Assembly (NCBI RefSeq): GCF_019649055.1
Contig: NW_026570256.1
Location: 558,001-622,000, forward strand
Source: Paramacrobiotus metropolitanus
Taxonomy: Eukaryota > Tardigrada > Eutardigrada > Parachela > Macrobiotidae
Length of the DNA stretch: 64,000 bases
Direction: 5' to 3'
Shown here: positions 1 to 11,877 of the stretch, in pieces
Position numbering within the stretch: the stretch's first letter is position 1
How the letters are laid out: each line of letters opens with the position of its first letter
Program-made: the position numbers and the translations under genes
The notes under the pieces: generated by a model
What the model saw: only the letters and a program-made list of their open reading frames with translations
Databases searched by the model: none
What the model was told of the DNA's origin: nothing

Positions 1-827
1 GTGGCAACAGTGGCACCCATTACCGGCGTCCAGCAGATTATCATGCTGACCATCAGGATCACTAATACCTGCATGCTTTTCCGTTGCGATTTTGACGACT
101 CCGGCGATCGACTCAGCGCGGTGATCCGAGTACCCGTATTTTCGATCTCTTTGGTATTGACTTGCTGAGCCGAAAGATTGAGCTGCACCACCTTTTTATA
201 CCGCTTCCGCTTCCTCCAGATAACTGGGAACGTTAGCAGAATCACAACTTCCGGGATGATGTAGACAACCATTAAAGTTACAAAATAGAGAATCGGTTGA
301 GCGTCATTGTTCAGCATGCATCGGCCATGCCGAGAAAAGGGAATGCGAAAATAAATCGAATCACGAATCAGTTGCGGCAGTACAGTAGAGAGAATATAAA
401 ACCACATAGCCACGCAGATACAGATGGCAATTTTCCTGGAATGGTGGATCCTGTAGGAATGCGGAAAGGTCACGGCCCATAAGCGATTGAAAGATATGAG
501 TAAATGGGTGTTGATCATACCGGCCATAGCTAAATAATTACTGAAAAGATAAAGGTCGCACAATGCATGCGTGCGACACGGAAGGCAGACCACTAAAAGG
601 GCGTTGACCAGTTTGGCGCAGGCCGTCTCCAGGAAGTTGGCAATGAGAAGGTTAAGCAGGTAAATGGTGAAAGGGACAGAGATAACGCGGCTCACTGCTA
701 AAGAAATGAAGACAGATGTGTTCAACAGGCCGCCAATGACGGCAGTCACGACATTGCACATCTCCACGATTCCCCAGTTAGGAGGAGCATCGCCCTGCGA
801 AGTGGATAAAGAGCTGTTGTTGGCCAT
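1..827 (-). CDS. Rhodopsin-like GPCR, copy 1 (3' end outside window)
   Basis: The minus frame is open from the ATG at 827 to the window edge (275 codons), so the start through most of TM6 is present and TM7 is missing. It begins MANNSS, with an N-glycosylation sequon as in the sister copies. TM3 ends in FNRLW where most class A receptors have DRY. The GRCMLNND loop carries the ECL2 cysteine, TM5 has YIIPEVVILLTFPVIW, and TM6 ends CWTP. The third intracellular loop is basic and Ser-rich. It is the most divergent of the intact copies, for example KRKRYKK instead of KRQRHRK after TM5. It is a plasma-membrane receptor by family; the ligand is unknown. I see no break in the visible part. Confidence 0.9.
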   Translation of the reverse strand, partial: MANNSSLSTSQGDAPPNWGIVEMCNVVTAVIGGLLNTSVFISLAVSRVISVPFTIYLLNLLIANFLETACAKLVNALLVVCLPCRTHALCDLYLFSNYLAMAGMINTHLLISFNRLWAVTFPHSYRIHHSRKIAICICVAMWFYILSTVLPQLIRDSIYFRIPFSRHGRCMLNNDAQPILYFVTLMVVYIIPEVVILLTFPVIWRKRKRYKKVVQLNLSAQQVNTKEIENTGTRITALSRSPESSKSQRKSMQVLVILMVSMIICWTPVMGATVA

Positions 828-1920
828 TTTTCGTGCGCATGAAATCAGCCCAAGAAGCCCTGGATAATCAGATCATCGAATTAAAAAGAATTATATTGAA
901 GAAACAGTTGACGCAGCATGTTGCATTTATTTCCGCGCCGTTGTTGGAAGAAATACACAGGAAAAGATAATAAGAAAACGTCTATCTGTAATTGGATATA
1001 TCAGATAATTTACCGGAAGTAGTAATTTGCTCGTATATGTAGATAATTTACTCGTATACTTCCCGAGACAGGATGCATTAAATAGAAAACATTACCCAAA
1101 ACCTTACAGTATTACCCGAGCATGTCTTTCCAATGTAAATACGAGCGAACCTTTCTCAGACTGGTTGGTAAACATGAGATTTATTAGCATTAAACCTGCG
1201 GTGCCATGCTCTGTGGAACTTTCCATTTATTAAAGAAAACAGAAGGATTATATTTACCGTTGGATATTGGTAATCAATAATAGAAATTATATAAGGCGAG
1301 TGTGCTTGATTCGGCTACATTAAAATGCTTAACAACATGTATCTCGTTTTAAATGACGTTGGCACTCTAGCGAGTTTTTTACTCCCACGTCGCGGTCTTT
1401 CGCAGGATGAGGCAATCTCTTAGTGAATTGTTGACTCGTTGCTCCTCGCTTTTCGTTGTAACTGTCGTTGAACTAAATGCTACAACGATGATGTGCGCTT
1501 AGTTGACGCGTTTTATACAATGTTATTTAATCATTTGAGCTCTTGCGCATGCCTTCAAGATAGGTTACGGCGCTCTGCAGTACCTGAATATCAGATTAGC
1601 TACCTTTTACAACAGATTATGTCAATTTCTACATTTAGCCAGTGACGTCATTTGATTTTTCAATTAGACGATCTTCCTCAAAGGACAGACAGAGTTACAA
1701 GTTTAGGAGCCGCATCAATCTTTTGAATTCGTAATCATGTGGAACCACCAAAAGGCATGTGACCTGTGATAAATACATATTTGGTGCTTGCATTGAAAAG
1801 AAAACAAGAAAACCGAATAAAGCACCATACTTACGCTGAAAACTACACAAGGATTTGGGACAGTCGTTTTAAAATAAGTCAGTGCTACCTTAGCAGTTCA
1901 TATAATTTGTGTTGGCTTTC
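828..1920. other. Upstream region of GPCR copy 1; no gene seen
   Basis: AT-rich sequence. The conserved upstream blocks of the other GPCR copies are not clearly recognisable here. A short near-duplicate (tcgtatatgtagataattta-like) occurs around 1020-1060. No coding region is supported. Confidence 0.5.
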
Positions 1921-2121
1921 TATAGGGGGCAAAACTAAGCGTGTTCCACGGTTCCCCTGTATTGCTGCCGTCACCCGCCTGGAGTGTGACGTTACGGCAA
2001 TACATATGGTTAAATCTGGCGCGGTACATAAGCGCCATGTTTAGCCACAACGTAAAACTCCAGCCGGGTGACGGCAGCAATACAGGGGAACCGTGGAACA
2101 CGTTTAGTTTTGCCCCCTATA
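1921..2121. mobile_element. 201-bp MITE with ~65-bp terminal inverted repeats
   Basis: Both ends start TATAGGGGGCAAAACTAA and stay complementary for about 65 bp (1921-1985 against 2057-2121) with two or three mismatches. The arms continue more loosely toward the centre, so the element can fold into one long hairpin. The outermost TA on each side fits a Tc1/mariner-type TA target duplication. The apparent reading frames here on both strands are the palindrome itself and are not genes. Confidence 0.9.
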
Positions 2122-4362
2122 TAGACGTCTGTAATCGCCAAAATAATCAAACAACATGCGCTTTTTACCGCCTATTTAAAAAAAAACATGCGCTTTTCTT
2201 CCAATTTAAAACAAACCGCAAGTCGATTTTTGAGTAATTACCGAAGAAATAAATCCTCAGAATATTTCAATAAATCAAAGATTTTTTCTATGAGTGGTTC
2301 TTTTCTAACGATTCAGAAAAATTAATTTAATTAGAGATTGGTGTATTTTAATATGCGCACTTGATCAAACATACTGTATGTAGTCTGTACGCAGTTGGAT
2401 GGATAATAGACTGTGTTCTAGTATCGCATATCCAGAGTATACTATGAACAGTATGACAATGATTGTAAAAGCCCTATTTACAGGAATTTAGTCCCGTGAG
2501 AATTGTCCAAAATTTTCCAGTTTGTACATGCAGCCACTAATTTACATATACAAACAAATGCGACATGACATCAGCGACATGCCGGCTACAAAAAATGACA
2601 ATAGTAACTGCGCAGTTTATGCTGCATAAAGCTTATTACCGGCTTATTAAATGCCAACGCTTAAACCGTACTGTGGGAAAACATTGTATTTTGGGATTCA
2701 GTCTTGGTTTTCCATATTTTCGAAACGCTAACGTAACGAAAATGAAGTCATAAACCCTTTGTAATGAGAAATACGTAATGGGTACAAATTCGAAAACCAT
2801 GGTACTCGTACTGGCTGAAAGTATAGCATTTTATCAAAATGTCCTGATTTGCTGGATGTGTGGCTGTAAATATTATTTTCCAAATGAATTAGCTTTTTCC
2901 GATGGCAATATTACTGTAAAAACTTTTGTTCAGTATTTTTTGCAAAACTAGCTATGCTGCTCAAGTGCGATAAGTACGTTTTTTCATACGTATTAAGCTC
3001 TGCCAAGCACAAGCATTGTACTGATATTTGTTGATTCAGTAGATACTAGATATTGATTAAACATCTGAAAACAGAAGACAGCACTGTGCTGATCGTATAG
3101 AAGGAAAACGCCTGAGATTTTCACGGGTTCCTGGTAGTCTTTTAGTCGTCTGGCCGAATTTGTTGCATTAAATTTTGTAGGTGAAACGTGGGTTTTGTAC
3201 AGCAATATACAATTTACGCGCGGTATCACTGTGAATGTGGCGATGTTTAATTGGTATGTACTTATTCGTCTTAGGCAATGCTACCGCATTTATTAATAAA
3301 TAACTTTTGATGTTTTGCCGCAAAGACTGCGGTAAAATAACCACTTCATTTATTAATTTGCATCACGTGATTACCACTTCACGATTAATTTCTTATATGA
3401 CCTTAATTGCGTTCGGTTCAAAATTCTTTACTGAGTTATCTTGAAACCTTGAAACGGATGACTGGAGTAGTACAGGAAAGCAGTGCAAGCAGTCTATGTT
3501 TTCCCCTTCCCGAATAATGGACACGTATAACAGCTCCTTGTACCAAAGCGGCACATTTTTACGTTACATTCAGTTCCATTTTTTTGCGAGGAACTCTCAC
3601 GGTCAACAAGCGTAATTGTTGACTCCAAAGATGGGAGATAAACTGTTACAGATTATGCAACAGCAGCCTTCCTACAAGCAATACGAGCAACATACATGTA
3701 TGCACACGGTTTTTTTTAATTTTAATCTACGCCTGATCGAACGCGGGTTGGCTCCTCTGCTAACAGTGAATATTCAAAACCGCAACGCGCGATTTAATAA
3801 ACATTCGTATATATTATACCGTTGGAACATGGGTACATCGCTTTCTGGCGACGGTAACGAGTCAACAGTGGTCGATGGCCGATGACATTATCAGCAATTT
3901 GCTAAATTAAAGTCCAATAACCAAATCTTTACATTAATTTTTGCTGTCGTTTCTAGCGATTTTTTAAAAAAAATGCGCGATACCATGCTTATTGCCTTGG
4001 TCGGCGCTCAAGCGTTGCTTCTCGGTAAATATAATCTTTTTATAAGCGCAGTTACAGTAAATTTAACTAGAAAAGCGCTAGCAATAAATTTTTTATTAGC
4101 TAATTAATTTTGTTATTTTTTGCCGTCACCCGACGTAGTTCGGCATTACAGCTCGCAATATAAGCAAACCCAGTGCACTGCATAAGCAGCATGCCCATTC
4201 TCAAAGTTGTACTCCACCCGGTAGCCAGCTAGCCGCAAGTACCGGGATTATTTAGCTGCGCTGCTGCCAGCTGTTTTCGTGCAGCATCGTGCTGCGTGCA
4301 AAGCGATTGGCATTTCATCGGCTCCTTTTCTTTTAGTTGGGATCTTAGGAAATCCCCTGCAG
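2122..4362. other. Intergenic, no supported gene
   Basis: AT-rich. Stretches near 4127-4137 and 4210-4225 (gccgtcacccg ... ccacccggtagcc) resemble the inner arms of the MITE at 1921-2121 and may be a worn relative. The unidentified first exon(s) of the lipocalin-like gene should lie at the right end of this interval. Confidence 0.4.
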
Positions 4363-5363
4363 TACGGTAATCCACCGAATTATCAAAGTTATCCTGGCCC
4401 GCCACCGGGATATCAGAGCTGTCCGCGTCCGATCATGACATGTGGACCGTATCCCAGCAATTACGATCCCGATGTGGTACGAGCGCAATTTTCATGAACT
4501 TGTCTTAATTACGCCGTTACGATGAACAGCAATTAAATTAAAAAATATAGAAAATTACAGAATTAAAAAAATACAATAGAAATTGTGTGTAAACAAGGTA
4601 AGCGCCGTAAACAGAATAAACAAAGTAATATAAAAAATAAATACATAAAATAGAATTGCAAATTGGGTGCACTTGAAAAATTATTTTCAGTTACAAGGGA
4701 CGTGGTACATATACCGGCATCTCCTGACGGGCCCGAACGGCATCAACCGCGTCTACCGCGTGAAGTCTCTCGGCAAGACGTCCTTTCCGGGACAGACCAA
4801 TATCCCCGCTGCCGCCCAGCGCACTGCGGTGTCCTTCTACGAATCAGAGAACGCCACGACATGTAGCAATATGGATTTCCTGGGATTCACCGCCTTCACC
4901 GGACTGCAGGTGGTTGACGGCTACGTCGACACGAAGCCAATTCGTAAGTGGTTGAAATGGCAGCTGTACTGAAAAGCTTACTGAAGTAATTGAACTACCG
5001 TTACCTACGTCCGGTGACATCATGTTTCATTTTTCTGTAGTGACCTTTACATACTGCACCGTCTACCTGAACCTGGATCAAGGCGTGTGGATCCTGTACC
5101 GCTGCGCCAAGCCGAACCTGGCAACCGGTTATTGTGATACACCGCATGTGGACGTGCGAGTCAAACAGCGTCCGGACGAGATGACAACCGCCAAGCAAGC
5201 CGAGATAGACGGGATAATCAACTGGCTCTTTGCCCCGTTCTGCCTAAACGCACAACAGATTCCGAAGTGCGAGTATGACAAAGATAAACCGGAATGCCCC
5301 GAATCGGCTCCGACGCCGGATGAACAGCGACGAATCCGTGGACTGGCGGCAACAAAAGCGTGA
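4363..5363 (+). CDS. Lipocalin-like secreted protein (5' exon not resolved)
   Basis: Three exons join in frame: 4363-4476 (phase 0 out), 4691-4943 and 5041-5363 (stop). The introns are GT-AG: GTACGA to ttttcAG, and GTAAGT to ttctgtAG. Exon 1 is Pro/Tyr/Gly-rich and ends with a Cys-rich SCPRPIMTC segment followed by NYDPDV. The next exon opens LQGTWYIYR, which gives the lipocalin N-x-D...G-x-W signature across the junction. The last exon has the strand YLNLDQGVWILYRC and then a basic strand and helix (VRVKQRP...EIDGIINWL), the usual lipocalin C-terminal order. Cysteines suggest disulfides and secretion. Lipocalins bind small hydrophobic ligands; the ligand here cannot be told. The signal-peptide exon should be just upstream and was not found. 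Confidence 0.65.
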
Positions 5364-5512
5364 AGATACGAAATGTATTTTCTTGCCCCGGGTTTAGTTG
5401 CCTGTTTTTTGTTCGAAAAATTATAAAAGATTTAGCATGCGTCGCGCCATCATTTTCTTTAACTCGTGTTTCATTTGTATATTGCAGTTACTCATTACAC
5501 ATGACAATAAAT

Positions 5513-5572
5513 GACTATAGGAGTGGCCTTGGAATTAGATTAGACTATAGGAGTGGCCTTGGAATTGTCTAT
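5513..5572. repeat. 30-bp tandem duplication (2 copies)
   Basis: Two consecutive copies of a unit beginning gactataggagtggccttgg, period 30 (starts at 5513 and 5543). Noncoding. Confidence 0.85.
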
Positions 5573-6204
5573 AAAATATGGTTGTCACTTATTGTCCCAC
5601 CTTACGGCTTGCCCAAGCTGTGTATTCGCTGGGCAGACTTTCCGATGCACAATACTGGTTTTAATTATGTAATCAAGGGTAAAAAAGTGAATAAATATGT
5701 AGTTATGGCAATAACGCTCTTTTCCAAATTAGCGTTCTCAAACCCTCGTTGTGACGTTGACAGCTATCTAAATTAACGCTAGCTATGATTAACAAAAAAT
5801 GCTGATTGAATTGTTTAGTAATCTCAGGTCTGTATCCCAGTTTAAATAATGCATTGTCAGTGCTCTTTTTCCTCCAACATTCGGTAGTAATTCTTCTTGA
5901 AGCTACTGGCCTAGTCAAGCCCAGTCTATCAGTTGCTTTCTTCACATTTACTGATTTTTTTTCTGATTAGTAAAAAATACGAGAAAGGCAACCCCATTAA
6001 ACGTTAATTTGTGTAATGTGTGCACATCATCCACTTGCAGATGAAGCATGGCACTAACAGGTGAGGCCATTTTAAAGTCCATGTGATGTATACCCGCCAA
6101 ACAATGGGACATTTTAAGATGCACAATTAGCGACGACGTCAAAATAGCTCATAAAGCAACAGCAAGTTGATACTTTTATCGCCACCTGCTAGTTTTTTTC
6201 ACTT
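5573..6204. other. Intergenic, 3' flank of GPCR copy 2
   Basis: No supported gene. The part next to 6204 is related to the 3' flanks of the other GPCR copies (for example near 38020, 61180 and 63470), so the duplication unit includes flanking DNA. Confidence 0.45.
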
Positions 6205-7170
6205 TCAGGTTTTCCAGCAAAGTTTAAGTTTCATGAGAGCATGCCGATTAAACACCAATCCAAAAAGAATGGGATCGGTTACCGCCTCCACGGCAAACAA
6301 ACATGTGGCCACGTTAAAGTAGTTCCGGTTCTTGAAGTCCATGAAACACGCCACCAGCGTGGCACCCATTACCGGCGTCCAACAAATCACCATACTGACC
6401 ATCAGAATAACCAGCACCTGCATACTTTTTTTCTGTGCACGGGACGATTCCGCGCGATTATTACCAGTTGTACGTCCCCCGGTGACCTCACTCGCAACGG
6501 TCGTCGGCTGCGTGGACAGTGTCATATGTAAGACCTTGCGATGACGCTGACGTTTATGCCAAATAACTGGGAACGTCAGTAAAATGACAACTTCCGGGAT
6601 AATATACACGATCAGCAACGTCGCTAAATACAGAACCGGTTGCGCGTCGTTGTTCAGTTTACAACGGCCGTGGACGGTGTAGGCTTCGCGGAAATATAGG
6701 GAGTCACGAATTAACTGAGGCATCACCGTGGCAAAGATGTATATCCACATTACGCCACAGATAGCGACAGCCATGACCTTCGAGTGGTGAATTTTGTAGT
6801 GGTGCGGGAAGATGACGGCCCACAGGCGATTAAAGGAAATTATCAGGTGGCTGTTGATCATCCCAGCCATGGCGAGGTAGCTGGTGAACAAATAAAAGTC
6901 GCAAACGGAATGAGTGCGACATTGCGGACTGACGGCCAGCAGAGCGTTCAATAATTTGGCGCAAGCGGTTTCGATAAAATTAGCGATCAGCAGATTGATT
7001 AAGTAAATAGTGAACGGCGTGAAAGACGCGCGATTGGTGACAAGCGTGATGAGCACTGCAGTATTCAGTAGACCACCGGTTATTGCGGTTAACGTGTTAA
7101 AGATTTCGATGATTCCCCACTGCGATGGGAAGGTATCGGAAGCGATTAATAAGGAGCTGTTGTTCACCAT
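6205..7170 (-). CDS. Rhodopsin-like GPCR, copy 2 (intact)
   Basis: 321 residues with no intron. The start MVNNSSLL is shared with copies 3 and 4 and gives N-glycosylation sequons before TM1. Seven hydrophobic segments are visible. TM1 runs into ICL1 with LNTAVLITLVTNR. TM3 ends FNRLWAVIFPHHY, replacing the DRY motif. A Cys in GRCKLNND should pair with the TM3-side Cys. TM5 is YIIPEVVILLTFPVIW and is followed by a basic loop HKRQRHRK. TM6 has VICWTP, and TM7 has DPILFGLVF in place of NPxxY. The tail is short. Length is normal for a minimal class A receptor. It lies head to tail with the sister copies and is probably an orphan chemosensory or peptide-type receptor; the ligand is unknown. Confidence 0.93.
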   Translation of the reverse strand: MVNNSSLLIASDTFPSQWGIIEIFNTLTAITGGLLNTAVLITLVTNRASFTPFTIYLINLLIANFIETACAKLLNALLAVSPQCRTHSVCDFYLFTSYLAMAGMINSHLIISFNRLWAVIFPHHYKIHHSKVMAVAICGVMWIYIFATVMPQLIRDSLYFREAYTVHGRCKLNNDAQPVLYLATLLIVYIIPEVVILLTFPVIWHKRQRHRKVLHMTLSTQPTTVASEVTGGRTTGNNRAESSRAQKKSMQVLVILMVSMVICWTPVMGATLVACFMDFKNRNYFNVATCLFAVEAVTDPILFGLVFNRHALMKLKLCWKT

Positions 7171-7276
7171 TTTGAGTGCATGATTATGGCCAAATTTTGC
7201 GCTTGTGCATTCTCAAATTTGCTCACAAACTTCTGTGTATTCGCTTCAAGAGCAGAAAATGTGTCAAGTGCCGTAG

Positions 7277-7600
7277 TATAACATCAATGGGCAGCAAACA
7301 GCAATTGCTGTTACACGTAATATCTCTTAAGCATGCACAGTCCAGTATATCGCACCAACCATGATGGAGGCGGTGAGAAATTAAGAAATACAAAAGTTAA
7401 CTACGCGTTCTAGCAGATTATTTGATAATATTAACTGCAAGTTGTGTTAGCAATCAAAGTCAGAAATGTGTTTGGCTGATTTAACCTTATACGTATAAGC
7501 TGCGTTCATCATCCCTCCGTGACGTATACAGCTGGTAAACAATTACTCAAATGGAATATGTGCTCGTCTGGAATATGTCTGCGAAGCACCCCTTATTTTG
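7277..7600 (-). promoter_or_regulatory. Conserved upstream region of GPCR copy 2
   Basis: Two blocks match the regions upstream of copies 3 and 4. A proximal block (about 7277-7340) has cagcaattgc... and aagcatgca. A distal block (about 7513-7600) has cctccgtgac ... aaacaattac ... aaatg. Conservation across paralogs outside the coding sequence suggests a promoter or simply recent duplication. Boundaries are approximate. Confidence 0.45.
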
Positions 7601-7949
7601 CGTGTTAACCCACGCTGCCAATTTGTTTTTGTCGCACTTTGTGCGTCTTGGTCATATATTGTTTACACGGGTTGTGCGATTGTGCTACAAAAAGGGTAAT
7701 ACGATAGATTGTACACGATGCAGCCATACCTGTTTCTCACAATAAGAAAAGGCTGGGCGATTTAAGCACAGTACTGCCAAAGCCATAGTGTGAATTGTGA
7801 AGTGTGAAACTGAGACAATAATTCGTCGCAAACATGTAAAAAACCAAGCTAGTGCGGTTAGTTTGTGTTGGCTCTACAGTATGCGTACGCAAAGTCTAAC
7901 TCCGCTTACGCAAACTCAGGCGGCTTTATGGTATCACTTACAACAAAGT

Positions 7950-8040
7950 GCCATAAAAAAGGACACTACGATGACAACGATCAGCCAGACTCCCGCGCAG
8001 ACTGTACATCGCCATCCTTTTATAATGTGTAATGCAGTAA
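7950..8040 (-). pseudogene. Decayed GPCR fragment (TM4 region)
   Basis: On the minus strand this stretch matches the larger decayed receptor at 9.2 kb (shared words gatggcgatgt and gggagtctgg), corresponding to the end of ICL2 and TM4. It is interrupted and short and has no coding capacity. Confidence 0.5.
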
Positions 8041-8637
8041 GCTATCTTTTTGTATGTACGCTTAACACAATACAGCCCATTAAGCAAGGCCTTGGCGTAA
8101 TTTGCAGTGGTGTCTAACCGTAAATAAGACTTCAGTTCACTGCTCGGCAAGCGCATTACCTGCTCCGTAGTAAAAGTTTATTAATAAAGACGATAGAATA
8201 ATTATAAGGGAATAAACAGACACACCTTACTCCGGATTTGTACAGTCTGTATGTCACAACAAAGGCAAGCCGAGCAACAACAAGATGTCTTATAAGTACT
8301 ATGTCGTGAGCTATGTACCTATATAGGTAATCTTTTATTTTAGGTTCGTCGAAGTTCAAAACGAGCAAATCTTAGCTGCAAAAAAAGTAGCATATTCCAA
8401 GGAGTTTGATGTAAAAAATGTAGCATTAGTTAATTTGGCGATCAAACCAAAATTGATGGTTACATTTCTAGAACGTCGAAAGCATCGATTTATTTAAACA
8501 AACACATGCTATGCATGCATGACGAAGAGCCGTGCGCATGATATGATATACAACACAGATTGCAGAAACGCATGCAATACGGACATGCTTACATTTTACA
8601 ATCGCAGTTAACGCAACCCCACAAAAATGAATAATTA

Positions 8638-9390
8638 TTTTATGGGCTGATTAGTACTAGATATTATGCCAGTAGACTTAGTACACAATTTGCATAAGAA
8701 AACATTGCTGAATACCAGGCTAAAAAATATGGAATCGGTGATGGTTTCTATCCATGACAGAGACTTAAACACCGCAAAATACGAGTATGTCTCTGGCTTT
8801 CGGTGCGAATCCACAAACGCCGCCATCACATAACATAGCTCGGCGAACAAATGATTATACTGGCGATTAAAATTCAGCCGAATTTGCATTGTCGTATCAT
8901 TCAGCTCTTAGATTTATCGCTGTCTGCTCATTCCCACTTCATCATTTCCATTTCGGCGGTGGTCACGGGTTCGGATGTTCTTGACTGTGCGATTTTGTTG
9001 GTACGCTTGCCGCAGCCAGCATCAAGTCAACGGAAGATGATATGGACGATAATTTTGGGAGCCTCATAAATTAGCAGCAACGTACACCGTGGTGTCGATT
9101 TGCACTCACTATGTAACGACCGCAGACCATTGGCATGCGGAAATACGAGTACATAATAATAACGAATCGCGTACAAATTGTGGAAAAACTTGCATCACGA
9201 TGACAGCCAGCGAGTAACCAGACTCCCACACAGATGTACAATTGCACATCGCCATCTTTTGCGAATGATGTATTTTGTGGGAATGATGTGCCACAGGTGC
9301 ATCTACTGAAGGCAGAGAGTGCAAGAATGTAGGGATTGCGGGAGCCGGTCAAGCATTCCAGCGGGTGGCGATGGTTTTGGCCGACCACTC
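8638..9390 (-). pseudogene. Decayed GPCR of the local family
   Basis: The C-terminal piece (8638-8889) reads FKSLSWIETITDSIFFSLVF, recognisably TM7 of the local receptors (family DPILFGLVF). The 9.07-9.39 kb piece, read across several frames, keeps the order of ICL2, TM4 and ECL2 (FPHANG after a TM-like stretch, then CKSTPRC). Multiple stops and frame changes mean it cannot encode a receptor. It is same-stranded with and next to copy 2, as expected for an old tandem duplicate. Confidence 0.6.
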
Positions 9391-9776
9391 TTCAATAAAG
9401 ACAATAATTTTGGCGACCAACGTGTTGATAAGATAAATGTCGGAACGGTCCAATTTACGCTAAGAGTGTGGAATGAAGGGCACCACTCAAGAAAGCTGTG
9501 GTAATGTTATCGGACGCCATGATGCCCATCCCCCAAAACCAGGAACAGCGGTTTGCGAAGAGTTGCTGTTATACGTGAATTAGGCGACAGCAGAACCACA
9601 TCTTCTTAAAGGGTTGGCAAGAAAATCTTTACTGAAAAAAACTTTGGTCGAATTAAAGAAACTAAAGAATGCTTGTGCAGAGCCATGGCAGTACTACACT
9701 GAAGGCCTAAGAGCGGCACGCCTACTTCCGGTGCTACATCACGACAAGGCAAGTCAGCTATCTGCACAACTCTTTA

Positions 9777-9960
9777 CGGGCCCCCGCTGAAACTTGGATT
9801 CGGACTCGAAATTGGATTGCTGAAACTGGGAACTGAATTCGTTTAACTTGAACTTGGATCACTTAACTATCTCACTTACCTAACTTAGATTGAATAACAG
9901 ACTTGGATTACCTAACATGGATTACTTAACTTAGTAGCTAATTTGGATTACTTTATCCGA
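9777..9960. repeat. Degenerate TTGGATTAC-type repeats
   Basis: About 180 bp made of variants of aacttggattac at 12-25 bp spacing. It opens with gggcccccgctgaaacttgg, which closely matches, in inverted orientation, the outermost part of a similar block at 35520-35683 (cagcgtgggcc end). The two may be remnants of the ends of one element or two members of a repeat family. Confidence 0.6.
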
Positions 9961-10079
9961 TTAATTTTGCTTATGTTTTTTTTTTGTTTAAATGTTTGCT
10001 GAAGTTATTTATTATGAAAAATCTTAAATAAACTTTTTTAAATTCTTTCTTAGGCTAATGCTTCTGTAAATCGTTTGTT

Positions 10080-10262
10080 TTCTTCTGTTTTTTCTTTTGT
10101 TTTCTAATGTTCGAAAAACATTTTCGGTAACACAAAAAGACATAAGCATCACCAGAAAACATAATAAAACATTTGAATAAAATATAAGAAAGAAAACTTA
10201 AGAGTAAAACATGAAAACAAAACCTTTACAGTGACACAATAAAACATAAGAAAACATGTGCA
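10080..10262. repeat. A-rich acataagaaaac repeats, left block
   Basis: Low-complexity tract built from acataa and gaaaac words. A closely similar tract lies at 13505-13640, so the two flank the decayed membrane-protein region. Confidence 0.6.
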
Positions 10263-10639
10263 AGCAGCTGTATAGACTAATCAAACCTGAAAACATACTA
10301 CTGCTATGGCCATTTGGCGTGTGTAAATAAGTCGTGTGGTATTTCAGCTGGAGCAATAGTACTGGCTAAATAATCCGCAAACTGCAAAAGTGAAATGCAT
10401 CCACGCAATCGTTACCCAGGTTGCGATGATCGCGTTTTCAAGTTATATTTGATGACGACAACGCTGGATCATTTGAGGTACCGAATCGATCATTTCCGTG
10501 AACACAGCCAGACAGGTACTGTCAATATTTAACACACTAGCTTCTCTGCCTCGATCGTACGAGACCGTATTCCTTCATTTCCTTGCAGAAGACATTTAAT
10601 GCTCGAAAAAGAATGACAATTATGGCTCTGACAATGAAA

Positions 10640-11877
10640 CAAGCGGTGAGGCTCGAAACCTCGTGCCCCATCCGCGGTGCAGTCTGGAAGGCGACCATGG
10701 TCTGGATGATGCTCCTGCGCGTTTGCGGCTACGTTTTCGCTCTCACTTAAAAGCCGTGCAGATGGACGCAGTTTCTACAAGGCTTATCTAGCATCTACTT
10801 TGCATTCCTATTGGCCGCTAAGGCACTAACTCTGGTTGATGCTATCCGGTCGGGTTACGATGATCTGTCGAACTGGTTCACATCCCAGATCATGAAACTA
10901 CTGGACGTGACGCAGATCTGGGGTGTTGTGCTGGCGATGATCCTCCTCTGCTGGTCTAGTCGACGCATTGCACAACTGATACATGCACTTGACGAAAGTT
11001 TTGCCGTATGTATATGCAAAAAACGGCTTCGTGCCATTGCTCTTGGTCTGGCGGTATTTTTACTGATCGTAGTAATGATGGTTATCGAACGTATGCCAAA
11101 CAGTTTGACCGCTCCATCGCCCGGGGCATCGTGAATTTTCAGCAGCGCTATCCTTTTATTCAATCGCCAGAAACTGCGGAATGGGTGTATCGCATTTACT
11201 GCACTTTAGGCAGAATATTCTACATGGGATGTGACTTCCTTGTGGGTTTCATTTTGACCGTCATGTTGCTGACCAGCGAAGGTATGCGTGCTACTGCACT
11301 CGACCTAGATGTTCGATTGATAAAGAAGGGAGTGGTGAGTGTGGCTGAGTACTCCCAGCCGATGCAGGTGATGACGAGTGTCCGTCATTTGGATGCATAT
11401 TTGTCGCTGATCGTGGGCCTGCAGTGCTACGGGGCTTTAGCCGGCACCATTATCTTCACCTTCACGTGCAGCAGGAATGCTGCTGGTCGGCCGCCTGCGG
11501 CAACCGCTGTAGTAGCATTGATCAATTGCATCTGATCGTTTACTATGCTGATCGTCGCCTGCGCGTATTCATGCGAACAGGTACTGCTTCTTAGTTTACT
11601 TGTCCGTCCCGGTTCTCATTAGCATTAAATTTTGTCTTAAAGATTGTTAGCAGTTTATTGTGTACAGGGTCAGAAACTGGTCAAGATTGGCGAGATTTGC
11701 CTGCGCATTGGCGAAAAGGAGTGGAAGAACGATGAATGGAAAACCATGTATCACCGTGGCAGGCGCTGCGAACCCGGGTGCTTTACTGTGGCGGGCGTGG
11801 TGATCACGAGGGAAAGTGCCATGCAGGTGCAAGTCGGGTGTCGATCAAGTTTAACGGTCACATTAGAATGTCATTGA
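10640..11877 (+). pseudogene. Decayed multi-pass membrane protein, possibly a gustatory-receptor type
   Basis: Hydrophobic helices occur in succession but in different frames. About 10620-10748 encodes a short TM-like stretch. 10811-11134 has two strong TM segments (VVLAMILLCW, ALGLAVFLLIVVMMV). The frame changes near 11090, and 11100-11535 continues with ...WVYRIYCTLGRIFYMGC, a TM (LVGFILTVMLL) and SLIVGLQCYGALAGTIIF. After an intron-like gap (about 11580-11641), a last piece resembles the end of a receptor. The pattern of TMs and a late LDLDVRL loop recalls insect-type 7TM chemoreceptors, but no signature is decisive. The frameshift means no intact product unless an intron was missed. Confidence 0.4.

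Noticed and set aside
1766..2237. Open frames on both strands at 1.8-2.2 kb sharing the same peptide
   Set aside because: The shared peptide is the inverted repeat of the 201-bp MITE read from each end.
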